This document shows positions 1-11,653 of a stretch of 64,000 nucleotides of DNA, piece by piece. Both the position numbers and the translations under genes were made by a program. The notes under the pieces are model-generated. The model was given only the letters and a program-made list of their open reading frames with translations, searched no databases and was not told the origin of the DNA. Each line of letters opens with the position of its first letter. Position 1 is the stretch's first letter. The DNA is from Sipunculus nudus (taxonomy: Eukaryota; Annelida; Sipuncula; Golfingiida; Sipunculidae). The DNA lies in the NCBI GenBank assembly GCA_026874595.1, contig CM049315.1, positions 6,632,664-6,696,663 on the forward strand, read 5' to 3'.

Positions 1-3000
1 TCTGAGTCTGAGTCCAGGCGTGGTCCAGTCTGAGTCCGAGTCCAGGTGCGGTCCAATCTGAGTCTGAGTCAAGGCCCGATCCAATCTGAGTCTGAGTCCA
101 GGCGCGCTCCAGTCTGAGTCCGAGTCCAGGCGCGGGCCAGTCTGAGTCTGAGTCCATGGGCGGGCCAGCGTGAGTCCGAGTCAAGGCCAAGTCCAGTATA
201 AGTTCAAGTTCAGGCACGGTCCAGTCTGAGTCCGAGTCCAGGTGCAGTCCAGTCTGAGTCTGATTCCAGGCCCGATCAAGTCTGAGTCCAAGTCCAGGCC
301 CGATCCAGTCTGCGTGAGAGTCCAGGCGCAGTCCAGTCTGAGTTTGAGTCCAGGCCCCATCCAGTCTGAGTCCGAGTCAAGACCCGGTCCAGTCTGAGGC
401 CGAGTCAAGGCCCGGTCCTGTCTGAATCTGAGTCCAGGCCCGGTCCAGTCAGAGTCTGAGTCAAGGCCCGGTCCAATCTGTGTCTGAGTCCAGACCCGGT
501 CCTGTCTGAGTCTGAGTCATGGCGCGGTCAAGTCTGAGTTCGAGTCAAGACCCGGTCCTGTCTGATTCCAGGCCCTGATCCAGTCTGAGTCCGAGTCAAG
601 GTGCGGTCCTGTCTGAATCGAGTCCAGGCCCGGTCCAGTCTGAGTCTGATTAGCATGGTCCAATCTGTATCTGAGTCCAGGCCCAGCCCAGTCTGAGTCT
701 GAGTCCAGGCGCGGTCCAGTCTGAGTCCGAGTCTAGGCGCGGGCCAGCCTGAGTCTGAGTCAAGACCCGGTCAAGTCTGAGTTCGAGTCAAGACCCGGTC
801 CTGTCTGATTCCAGGCCCTGGTCCAGTCTGAGTCCGAGTCAAGGTGCGGTCCTGTCTGAATCGAGTCCAGGCCCAGTCCAGTCTGAGTCTGAGTCAAGAC
901 CCGGTTCTGTCTGAATCCCAGCCCAGGCGTGGTCCAGTCTGTGTCAGAGTCCAGACCCAGTCTGAATCTAGGTCAAGGCGCAGTCCAGACTGAGTCCAAG
1001 TCCAGGCGTGGGCCAGTCTGAGTCTGAGTCCAGGCGTGGTCCAGTCTGAGTCCGAGTCCAGGTGCGGTCCAATCTGAGTCTGAGTCAAGGCCCGATCCAA
1101 TCTGAGTCTGAGTCCAGGCGCGCTCCAGTCTGAGTCCGAGTCCATGGGCGGGCCAGCGTGAGTCCGAATCAAGGCCCGGTCCAGTATAAGTTCAAGTTCA
1201 GGCACGGTCCAGTCTCAGTCCGAGTCCAGGCGCAGTCCAGTCTGAGTCTGATTCCAGGCCCGATCAAGTCTGAGTCCAAGTCCAGGCCCGATCCAGTCTG
1301 CGTGCGAGTCCAGGCGCAGTCCAGTCTGAGTCAAGGTGCGGTCCAGTCTGAGTCGAGTCCAGGCGCGGTCCAGTCTGAGTCCGAGTCCAGTCAAGGTCCA
1401 ATGTGAGTCTGAGTCAAGGCCCGGTCCTGTATGAATCTGATACCAGGCCTGGTCCGGTCAGAGTCTGAGTCAAGGCACGGTCCAATCTGTGTCCGAGTCC
1501 AGAGCCGTTCCTGTCTGAGTCCGAGTCCAGGCTAGGTCCAGTCTGAGTCTGAGTCAAGGCCCGGTTCTGTATGAATCCGAGTCCAGGCGTGGTCCAATCT
1601 GAGTCAGACTCCAGACCCAGTCTGAATCTGAGTCAAGGCGCAGTCCAGACTTAGTCCGAGTCCAGGCACGTGTCAGTCTGAGTCCGAGTCCAAATGCAGG
1701 CCAGTCTGAGTCCGAGTCCATTGGCGGGCCAGCCTGACTCCGAGTCCAGGCGCAGTCCACTCTGAGTCTGAGTCAAGGCCCAGTCCAGTCTGAGTCAAGG
1801 TGCAGTCTGAGTCCATTGGTGGGCCAGCCAGAGTCCGAGTCCAGGCCCGATCCAGTCTGAGTCACAGTCCAGTCTGAGTCCGAGTCCAGGCGCGTTCTAG
1901 TCCGAGTCCGAGTCCAGGCGTAGTCCAATCTGAGTCTGAGTCAAAGCGTGGTCCAGTTTGGCGCAGTCCAATCTGAGCCTGAGTCAAGGTGCGGTCCAGT
2001 CTCAGTCCGAGTCCAGGCGCAGTCAAGTCTGAGTCCGAGTCCAGTCAAGGTCCAATGTGAGTCTGAGTCAAGGCGCGGTCCAGTCTGAGTCTGAGTCCAG
2101 GCCCGGTCCCGTCTGAGACTGAGTCCAGGCGCAGTCCTTTCTGAGTCCGAGTCAAGACGCGGTCCAATCTGAATCTAAGTCTAGGCGCAGTCAAGACTGA
2201 GTCCGAGTCCAGGCGCGGGCCAGTCTGAGTCCGAGTCCAAGCGCTGGCCATTCTGAGTCCATGTTCAGGCACTGTCCATTCTGATTCCAAGTCCAGGCGC
2301 CGTCTAGTCTGAGTCCCAGTCCAGGCATGGTCCAATCTGAGTCTGAGTCAAGGCACGGTCCAGTCTGAGTCCAAGTCCAGGCGCAGTCCAGCCTGGGACT
2401 GAATCCAGGCGCGGTCTTGTCTGAGTCCGAGTCCAGACATGGTCCAATCTGAGTTTGAGTCAAGGCATGGTCCAGTCTGGCGCAGTCCAATCTGAGTCCA
2501 GGCGCGGTCTAGTCTGATTCCAAGTCCAGGCGTGGCCCAAACTGAGTCTGAGTCAAGGCGCAGTCCAGTCTGAGTCCGAGTCTAAGCGCTGGCCATTCTG
2601 AGTCCATGTTCAGGCACTGTCCATTCTGATTCCGAGTCCAGGCGTGGTCTAGTTTGAGTCCGAGTCCAGGCATGGTCCAATGTGAGTCTGAGTCAAGGCG
2701 CGGTCCAGTCTGAGTCTGAGTCCAGGCCCGGTCACGTCTGAGACTGACTCCAGGCGCAGTCCTTTCTGAGTCAGAGTCAAGACGTGGTCCAATCTGAGTC
2801 TGAGTCAAGGCACGGTCCAGTCTGAGTCCAAGTCCAGGCGCAGTCCAGTCTGGGTCCGAATCCAGGCGCGGTCTAGTCTGAGTCCGAGTCCAGGCATGGT
2901 CCAATCTGAGTCTGAGTCAAGGCATGGTCCAGTCTGGCGCAGTCCAATCTGAGTCCAGGCGCGGTCTAGTCTGAGTCCCAGTCCAGGCGTGGTCCAAACT

Positions 3001-3724
3001 GAGTCTGAGTCAAGGCGCGTTCCATTCTGAATCTAAGTGAAGGCGCAGTCCAGACTGAGTCCAAGTCCAGGCGCGGGCCAGTCTGAGTCCGAGTCCAAGC
3101 GCGGGCCATTCTGAGTCCGAGTCCATTGGTGGGCCAGCCAGAGTCCGAGTCCAGGCGCGGTCCAATCTGAGTCTGAGTCAAGGCGCAGTCCAGTCTGAGT
3201 CAAGGCGCAGTCCAAGTCCATGGGCGGGCCAGCCTGAGTCTGATTTCAGGCCCGATCCAGTCGGAGTCCAGGCGCAGTCCAGTCTGAGTCCGAGTCCAGG
3301 CATTGTCCAATCTGAGTCTGAGTCAAGGCGCAGTCCAGTCTGAGTCAAGGCGCAGTCCAAGTCCATGGGCGGGCCAGCCTGAGTCTGATTTCAGGCCGGA
3401 TCCAGTCGGAGTCCAGGCGCGGTCCAGTCTGAGTCCGAGTCTAGGCGCGGGCCAGCCTGAGTCTGAGTTAAGGCGCGGTCAAGTCTGAGTTCGAGTCAAG
3501 ACCCGGTCCTGTCTGATTCCAGGCCCTGGTCCAGTCTGAGTCCGAGTCAAGGTGCGGTCCTGTCTGAATCGAGTCCAGGCCCGGTCCAGTCTGAGTCTGA
3601 GTCAAGACCCGGTTCTGTCTGAATCCCAGCCCAGGCGTGGTCCAGTCTGTGTCAGAGTCCAGACCCAGTCTAAATCTAGGTCAAGGCGCAGTCCAGACTG
3701 AGTCCAAGTCCAGGCGCGGGCCAG
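1..3724. repeat. Higher-order repeat, copy 1 (133 x 28 bp)
   Basis: The block 1-3724 is repeated from 3725 onward at an offset of exactly 3724 bases, which is 133 units of 28. Variants line up at that offset: the blocks at 181-408, 894-1205, 1158-1406 and 2045-2335 recur at 3905-4132, 4618-4929, 4882-5130 and 5769-6059. Only occasional single-base differences were seen, for example near 577. The true left limit lies outside the window. A partial third version exists inside this copy: 713 to about 1140 recurs at 3421 to about 3850 (offset 2708). Confidence 0.9.
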
Positions 3725-6700
3725 TCTGAGTCTGAGTCCAGGCGTGGTCCAGTCTGAGTCCGAGTCCAGGTGCGGTCCAATCTGAGTCTGAGTCAAGGCC
3801 CGATCCAATCTGAGTCTGAGTCCAGGCGCGCTCCAGTCTGAGTCCGAGTCCAGGCGCGGGCCAGTCTGAGTCTGAGTCCATGGGCGGGCCAGCGTGAGTC
3901 CGAGTCAAGGCCAAGTCCAGTATAAGTTCAAGTTCAGGCACGGTCCAGTCTGAGTCCGAGTCCAGGTGCAGTCCAGTCTGAGTCTGATTCCAGGCCCGAT
4001 CAAGTCTGAGTCCAAGTCCAGGCCCGATCCAGTCTGCGTGAGAGTCCAGGCGCAGTCCAGTCTGAGTTTGAGTCCAGGCCCCATCCAGTCTGAGTCCGAG
4101 TCAAGACCCGGTCCAGTCTGAGGCCGAGTCAAGGCCCGGTCCTGTCTGAATCTGAGTCCAGGCCCGGTCCAGTCAGAGTCTGAGTCAAGGCCCGGTCCAA
4201 TCTGTGTCTGAGTCCAGACCCGGTCCTGTCTGAGTCTGAGTCATGGCGCGGTCAAGTCTGAGTTCGAGTCAAGACCCGGTCCTGTCTGATTCCAGGCCCT
4301 GGTCCAGTCTGAGTCCGAGTCAAGGTGCGGTCCTGTCTGAATCGAGTCCAGGCCCGGTCCAGTCTGAGTCTGATTAGCATGGTCCAATCTGTATCTGAGT
4401 CCAGGCCCAGCCCAGTCTGAGTCTGAGTCCAGGCGCGGTCCAGTCTGAGTCCGAGTCTAGGCGCGGGCCAGCCTGAGTCTGAGTCAAGACCCGGTCAAGT
4501 CTGAGTTCGAGTCAAGACCCGGTCCTGTCTGATTCCAGGCCCTGGTCCAGTCTGAGTCCGAGTCAAGGTGCGGTCCTGTCTGAATCGAGTCCAGGCCCAG
4601 TCCAGTCTGAGTCTGAGTCAAGACCCGGTTCTGTCTGAATCCCAGCCCAGGCGTGGTCCAGTCTGTGTCAGAGTCCAGACCCAGTCTGAATCTAGGTCAA
4701 GGCGCAGTCCAGACTGAGTCCAAGTCCAGGCGTGGGCCAGTCTGAGTCTGAGTCCAGGCGTGGTCCAGTCTGAGTCCGAGTCCAGGTGCGGTCCAATCTG
4801 AGTCTGAGTCAAGGCCCGATCCAATCTGAGTCTGAGTCCAGGCGCGCTCCAGTCTGAGTCCGAGTCCATGGGCGGGCCAGCGTGAGTCCGAATCAAGGCC
4901 CGGTCCAGTATAAGTTCAAGTTCAGGCACGGTCCAGTCTCAGTCCGAGTCCAGGCGCAGTCCAGTCTGAGTCTGATTCCAGGCCCGATCAAGTCTGAGTC
5001 CAAGTCCAGGCCCGATCCAGTCTGCGTGCGAGTCCAGGCGCAGTCCAGTCTGAGTCAAGGTGCGGTCCAGTCTGAGTCGAGTCCAGGCGCGGTCCAGTCT
5101 GAGTCCGAGTCCAGTCAAGGTCCAATGTGAGTCTGAGTCAAGGCCCGGTCCTGTATGAATCTGATACCAGGCCTGGTCCGGTCAGAGTCTGAGTCAAGGC
5201 ACGGTCCAATCTGTGTCCGAGTCCAGAGCCGTTCCTGTCTGAGTCCGAGTCCAGGCTAGGTCCAGTCTGAGTCTGAGTCAAGGCCCGGTTCTGTCTGAAT
5301 CCGAGTCCAGGCGTGGTCCAATCTGAGTCAGACTCCAGACCCAGTCTGAATCTGAGTCAAGGCGCAGTCCAGACTGAGTCCGAGTCCAGGCACGTGTCAG
5401 TCTGAGTCATAGTCCAAATGCAGGCCAGTCTGAGTCCGAGTCCATTGGCGGGCCAGCCTGACTCCGAGTCCAGGCGCAGTCCACTCTGAGTCTGAGTCAA
5501 GGCCCAGTCCAGTCTGAGTCAAGGTGCAGTCTGAGTCCATTGGTGGGCCAGCCAGAGTCCGAGTCCAGGCCCGATCCAGTCTGAGTCACAGTCCAGTCTG
5601 AGTCCGAGTCCAGGCGCGGTCTAGTCCGAGTCCGAGTCCAGGCGTAGTCCAATCTGAGTCTGAGTCAAAGCGTGGTCCAGTTTGGCGCAGTCCAATCTGA
5701 GCCTGAGTCAAGGTGCGGTCCAGTCTCAGTCCGAGTCCAGGCGCAGTCAAGTCTGAGTCCGAGTCCAGTCAAGGTCCAATGTGAGTCTGAGTCAAGGCGC
5801 GGTCCAGTCTGAGTCTGAGTCCAGGCCCGGTCCCGTCTGAGACTGAGTCCAGGCCCAGTCCTTTCTGAGTCCGAGTCAAGAAGCGGTCCAATCTGAATCT
5901 AAGTCTAGGCGCAGTCAAGACTGAGTCCGAGTCCAGGCGCGGGCCAGTCTGAGTCCGAGTCCAAGCGCTGGCCATTCTGAGTCCATGTTCAGGCACTGTC
6001 CATTCTGATTCCGAGTACAGGCGCCGTCTAGTCTGAGTCCCAGTCCAGGCATGGATCAATCTGAGTCTGAGTCAAGGCACGGTCCAGTCTGAGTCCAAGT
6101 CCAGGCGCAGTCCAGTCTGGGACTGAATCCAGGCGCGGTCTTGTCTGAGTCCGAGTCCAGACATGGTCCAATCTGAGTTTGAGTCAAGGCATGGTCCAGT
6201 CTGGCGCAGTCCAATCTGAGTCCAGGCGCGGTCTAGTCTGATTCCAAGTCCAGGCGTGGCCCAAACTGAGTCTGAGTCAAGGCGCAGTCCAGTCTGAGTC
6301 CGAGTCCATTGGCGGGCCAGCCTGACTCCGAGTCCAGGCGCAGTCCACTCTGAGTCTGAGTCAAGGCCCAGTCCAGTCTGAGTCAAGGTGCAGTCTGAGT
6401 CCATTGGTGGGCCAGCCAGAGTCCGAGTCCAGGCCCGATCCAGTCTGAGTCACAGTCCAGTCTGAGTCCGAGTCCAGGCGCGGTCTAGTCCGAGTCCGAG
6501 TCCAGGCGTAGTCCAATCTGAGTCTGAGTCAAAGCGTGGTCCAGTTTGGCGCAGTCAAATCTGAGCCTGAGTCAAGGTGCGGTCCAGTCTCAGTCCGAGT
6601 CCAGGCGCAGTCAAGTCTGAGTCCGAGTCCAGTCAAGGTCCAATGTGAGTCTGAGTCAAGGCGCGGTCCAGTCTGAGTCTGAGTCCAGGCCCGGTCCCGT

Positions 6701-7999
6701 CTGAGTCTGAGTCCAGGCGCAGTCCTTTCTGAGTCCGAGTCAAGACGCGGTCCAATCTGAATCTAAGTCTAGGCGCAGTCAAGACTGAGTCCGAGTCCAG
6801 GCGCGGGCCAGTCTGAGTCCGAGTCCAAGCGCTGGCCATTCTGAGTCCATGTTCAGGCACTGTCCATTCTGATTCCGAGTCCAGGCGCCGTCTAGTCTGA
6901 GTCCCAGTCCAGGCATGGTCCAATCTGAGTCTGAGTCAAGGCACGGTCCAGTCTGAGTCCAAGTCCAGGCGCAGTCCAGTCTGGGACTGAATCCAGGCGC
7001 GGTCTTGTCTGAGTCCGAGTCCGACATGGTCCAATCTGAGTTTGAGTCAAGGCATGGTCCAGTCTGGCGCAGTCCAATCTGAGTCCAGGCGCGGTCTAGT
7101 CTGATTCCAAGTCCAGGCGTGGCCCAAACTGAGTCTGAGTCAAGGCACAGTCCAGTCTGAGTCCGAGTCTCAGCGCTGGCCATTCTGAGTCCATGTTCAG
7201 GCACTGTCCATTCTGATTCCGAGTCCAGGCGCGGTCTAGTCTGAATCCCAGTCCAGGCATGGTCCAATCTGAGTCTGAGCCAAGGCACGGTCCAGTCTGA
7301 GACCAAGTCTAGGCGCAGTCCAGTCTGGGTCCGAGTCCAGGCGTGGTCTAGTTTGAGTCCGAGTCCAGGCATGGTCCAATGTGAGTCTGAGTCAAGGCGC
7401 GGTCCAGTCTGAGTCTGAGTCCAGGCCCGGTCACGTCTGAGACTGACTCCAGGCGCAGTCCTTTCTGAGTCAGAGTCAAGACGTGGTCCAATCTGAGTCT
7501 GAGTCAAGGCACGGTCCAGTCTGAGTCCAAGTCCAGGCGCAGTCCAGTCTGGGTCCGAATCCAGGCGCGGTCTAGTCTGAGTCCGAGTCCAGGCATGGTC
7601 CAATCTGAGTCTGAGTCAAGGCATGGTCCAGTCTGGCGCAGTCCAATCTGAGTCCAGGCGCGGTCTAGTCTGAGTCCCAGTCCAGGCGTGGTCCAAACTG
7701 AGTCTGAGTCAAGGCGCGTTCCATTCTGAATCTAAGTGAAGGCGCAGTCCAGACTGAGTCCAAGTCCAGGCGCGGGCCAGTCTGAGTCCGAGTCCAAGCG
7801 CGGGCCATTCTGAGTCCGAGTCCATTGGTGGGCCAGCCAGAGTCCGAGTCCAGGCGCGGTCCAATCTGAGTCTGAGTCAAGGCGCAGTCCAGTCTGAGTC
7901 AAGGCGCAGTCCAAGTCCATGGGCGGGCCAGCCTGAGTCTGATTTCAGGCCCGATCCAGTCGGAGCCCAGGCGCAGTCCAGTCTGAGTCCGAGTCCAGG
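3725..7999. repeat. Higher-order repeat, copy 2 (expanded)
   Basis: This is the second copy of the 3724-bp block. It is colinear with copy 1 until about 6060, and then carries extra material. The segment 5769-6059 recurs at 6633-6923 (offset 864), and the distal part lies at offset 4699 from copy 1 (2966-3181 recurs at 7665-7880). The 975 extra bases are thus an 864-bp duplication plus about four more 28-bp units. Homology to copy 1 fades after about 8000. Confidence 0.85.
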
Positions 8000-9417
8000 C
8001 ATGGTCCAATCTGAGTGTGAGTCAAGGCGTGGTCCAGTGTGGCGCAGTCCTATATGAGTCCGAGTCCAGGCCCGGTCAAGTCTGAGTCAGAGTCCAGGCG
8101 TGGGCCAGTCTGAATCCGAGTCTAGGCGCGGGCCAATCTTAGTCAGATTCCAGGCCCGGTCCTGTCTGAGTCTGAGACCAGGCCTGGTCCAGTCTGAATC
8201 CGAGTCAAGACCCGGTCCAGTCTGGACAGAGTCAAGGCCCACTCCTGCCTGAATCTGAGTCCAGGCCCGGTCCGGTCAGAGTCTGAGTCAAGGCCCCGTC
8301 CAATCTGTGTCCGAGTCTAGACCCGGTCCTGTCTGAGTCTGATTCCAGGCCTTGTCCAGTCTGAGTTGGAGTCAAGGCCCGGTCCTGTCCGAGTCCGAGT
8401 CCAGGCCCGATGAAGTCTGAGTCTGAGTCCAAGCGCGGGCCAGTCTGAGTCTGAGTCCAGGCCTGATCCAGTCTGAGTCGAAGTCAAGACCTGGTCCAGT
8501 CTGAGTCCGAGTCAAGGCCCGGTCTTGTCTGAATCAGAGTCCAAGCGCGGTCCATTCTGAGTCTGAGTCAAGGGGCGGTCCTGTCTGAGTCCAAGTCTAG
8601 GCCCGTCCTGTCTGAGTCCGAGTCCAGGCCTGGTCCAGTCTGAGTCCGAGTCCAGGCCGGTTCAGTCTGAGTCCGTGTCCAGGCCTGATGTAAACTGAGT
8701 CTGAGTCAAGGCGCCGTCCAGTCAGAGTCCAAGTCCAGGAAAGAGCCAGTCTGAGTCCAAGTCAAGGCCAAGTCCTGTCTGAATCTGAGTCCAGCCCCGA
8801 TCCAGTCTGAGTCCCAGTCCAGGCCTGGTCCAGTCTGAGTCTGAGTCAAGGCCCGGTTCTGTCTGAATCCGAGTCCAGGCGTGGTCAATTCGTGTCCAAT
8901 TCCAGACCCAGTCCCGTCTGAGTCCGAATCCAGGCCTGGTCCAGTCTGAGTCCGAGTCAAGACCGAGTCCAGTCTGAGTCGGAGTACAGTGCAGTCCTGC
9001 CTGAGTCCGAGTCAAGGCCCGGTTCTGTCTGAATCCGAGTCCAGGCGTGGTCCAATCTGAGTCGGAGTCAAGGCGCAGTCCTGTCCGAGTCTGAGTCCAG
9101 GCCCGATTAAGTATGAGTCCGAGTCAAGGCGCCGTCCAGTCTGAGTCTGAGTCCGGGCCTGATCCAGTCTGAGTCCAAGTCAAGACCCGGTCAAGTCTGA
9201 GTCCAAGTCCAGGCATGTTCCAGTCCGAGTCCAGGCCCGGACCTGTCTGAGTCCTAGTCCAGGCCTGGTCCTGTTTGAGTCTTAGTCCAGTCCCCGTACA
9301 GTCTGAGTCCAAGTCCAGGCCCAATCCAGTCTGAGTCTGATTCCAGGCCCGGTACAGTCTGAGTCCGAGTCCAGGCCCGGTCCTGTCTGAATCCGAGTCC
9401 AGGTCCGGTCCAGTCCA

Positions 9418-10059
9418 CACATTTCGGAATTTAAATAAAAAGTTATTTGAGGCAAGTGATGCAAATAAAATTGCGTAAAGATTCCACTATTTGATATTCA
9501 TTAAACATACTTTTAAAGGGAGCTAAATAGAACTTTGTAATACACAAAGTAGCCTCCTTTGATCATCATGACGGGTATGACAGGGCATGCCTTGACTGAT
9601 CTTGTTTTCTTTTTTTAAAAAAAGGGGGAAATACTTTTCATTTGATGTCTTTATATCAGATACAATGTAGAAACAAATAGCAAATCTGAAATGTATTTTA
9701 ACGGAGAACTGAGAAGTCTACTTTGTGTGCTCGTATTGTATTTAAATAATAAATGTTTATATATGTCTAGATATTTACTGCTAAAGATATTTTACAAGTT
9801 ACATACTTCCTCTTTTGGGAGCCATTATATGTATTGTGCGCAATGTCATTACAAGGCTAAAATGTGAGCTTTGAAAATGTATTTGCCAATATGTACATAA
9901 AAGCTTTGGTGACCAACCCTGTTTTATACTTAACACGAGCTGAATTCGGACTCGCGTCCTGAACTCCGAGCCAATTCACAGGTCCAGGATGGTCGAGCCC
10001 ATGTCAGAGACCAATAGTCCCTGAGTCCAAGTCCGGAATTTGAGTCCTACATCAGTATT
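9418..10059. other. AT-rich unique DNA with a satellite relic
   Basis: No gene is visible. The stretch is AT-rich and unique except for 9945-10050. There, fragments such as GGACTCGCGTCC and CTGAGTCCAAGTCCGG resemble scattered, decayed 28-bp satellite units, about 0.5 kb beyond the sharp array edge. Confidence 0.5.
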
Positions 10060-11653
10060 ATGTTGCATTTTTTTTTGTTTTGGTCAGTTATACTTATATG
10101 TTGCATGATTTGTCGGTGGATAATATCTCTTGTGAATCTTCATTTAAGGTCGCCATGTTCTTTGGCTTTGCTATCTGTGGCCGTTTTGTTACGTACCGGT
10201 ATGTTCCGTGGATGTTGTTTTACTACCACCACGCCCGCATGTTGCATTTCTAATCGTGGAAGCAGTTTCATATTTTTTTTCAAGGAACGTTACTTTACGT
10301 CTTGTAGGAATTCTTTCCATTGATGTTATGTCCTGGTTTTTTTTTCGCTCACCAAGTGATATTATCGATGACTAAAATGTATCTTAGGAAAAGGCGCCTA
10401 TTTCAATTCATTTCTTTCAATCCGGGGTCTACCGAGTTATAAAAGAAATCAAAGTTGGCCGAGTTCTCGCATATCATTATTTGACGAGCACATGGACCCC
10501 TGTGTCTGCTCTATGGCAATTACTTGGAATCATCCGCCTGAAGTAACGGCCAGCCCCTGTGAGAAGATAAAGACTTGCTTGTAAGCCTGAAGGCATGCTT
10601 AAACCAATGAATTTTGCCACCAGCATGCACATGAAAGGGGCTTCAGTCTTGAAAGCAGTGACTGAGATGTCACCCTGCTGTTAAGCACTCAAAGTCCTAT
10701 TGCTTTCTGATCACAGCAGACTGTTAGACCTGCAAACAGCAGCAGAGCGGCTGGACTGCTCACACGCAGTTCTCACAGGTCGGCTGGTCTCCCGTGGGAG
10801 TGGGGATCACTTTCACATCACTACGCCCAGCTCCATTTGAAATGAGACCTAGCTCGCTCATCATCTTATAATGACAAATTGCTTCCCATAAAGTTGAGAA
10901 TGGGGAGAGTTGGAAGACTTGTGAACGGGCCTGGGTTCCTGTCTGATCGGAAAGGCCAGAGGCTGAGACTCTTGCACGCTATTAGGTGAGCCTTCTTACA
11001 AAGCACTCCCCGTGGTCCTCACGCGCTGATCAAAGCCAGCCTCCAGCGGCTTGGTCGGATCAAGGCATTTAGTGGTGGCTAGCGGCTGACGGGCGCCGGG
11101 CCGGAAGTCCTGTCAATACAAGGCTGGCATGCCACCTCATCACAGAGCGACTTGTCACCGTATGCATATCGTGTATACACTCACTGTTATTATTCTTTGA
11201 ACACAGCAGGGCCTTTAATCACATAAGTGCTTTTTGACAAATTTGTGCAAACCGTTAACGTGGCCTGTCCAGTTCTTCGTATATAAGATGGTTTTTCTCA
11301 TCCCAGATGGAATCGTTCTTAAGCCTTGCTATATTTCCCTGTTGTACAGTTTCTATACAGCTTTCAACATAACCACCAAGAGGCCCCGATGCATTATAAA
11401 GACAAAGTGTTTACAGGGGCTATATATACATCATTCAAATACTTATAACAACAGTCCCTGAAGGACAAGGCTTGCTTTATATCCAAACAACAGACCCATA
11501 TTTCTGACACACCAGACATGAACCGCGTTATAGTCTCATTTAATGTGCGATACCTAAACTATAAAAAGTCCTAACTTTTGGTGTTACGAGGTTCTCCATT
11601 AGTGTAGCTCTGTCAATCTAAACATAAGGATATTACAATCATTAGTTAATCAT
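10060..11653. other. Unique region with a GC-richer island (10480-11160)
   Basis: No coding region is supported; an 87-codon frame at 10060-10323 is hydrophobic, T-rich and without a recognisable domain. The part 10480-11160 is GC-richer and non-repetitive, with many CAGC and GCCAGC words and no codon-like structure. It could be a conserved non-coding or regulatory element, but only a cross-species alignment could show it. 11160-11653 is plain AT-rich sequence. Confidence 0.35.

Larger units (their letters stand above)
1..9417. repeat. 28-bp satellite array, about 335 copies
   Basis: The whole stretch is a tandem array with a 28-bp unit whose core is TCTGAGTCCGAGTCCAGG followed by a variable CGCGGTCCA-type part. 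The array runs off the left edge of the window and ends abruptly near 9417, where AT-rich unique DNA starts. Each unit has a hexamer sub-period (TCTGAG / TCCGAG / TCCAGG), so it probably grew from a 6-bp motif. Single-base variants (CCCGG, CGCGG, TGCGG; AAGG versus CAGG) are spread over the units. Units from about 8000 to the right edge are more variable than those inside. The minus strand of the consensus has no stop codon in any frame, so long repetitive open frames appear there; they lack any non-repeat domain and are taken as by-products. Confidence 0.97.

Noticed and set aside
6779-7603. 274-codon minus-strand frame as a protein gene
   Set aside because: It lies wholly in the 28-bp satellite, has only the 28-residue repeat, and begins and ends at chance variants. 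The consensus strand is stop-free, so such frames are expected.
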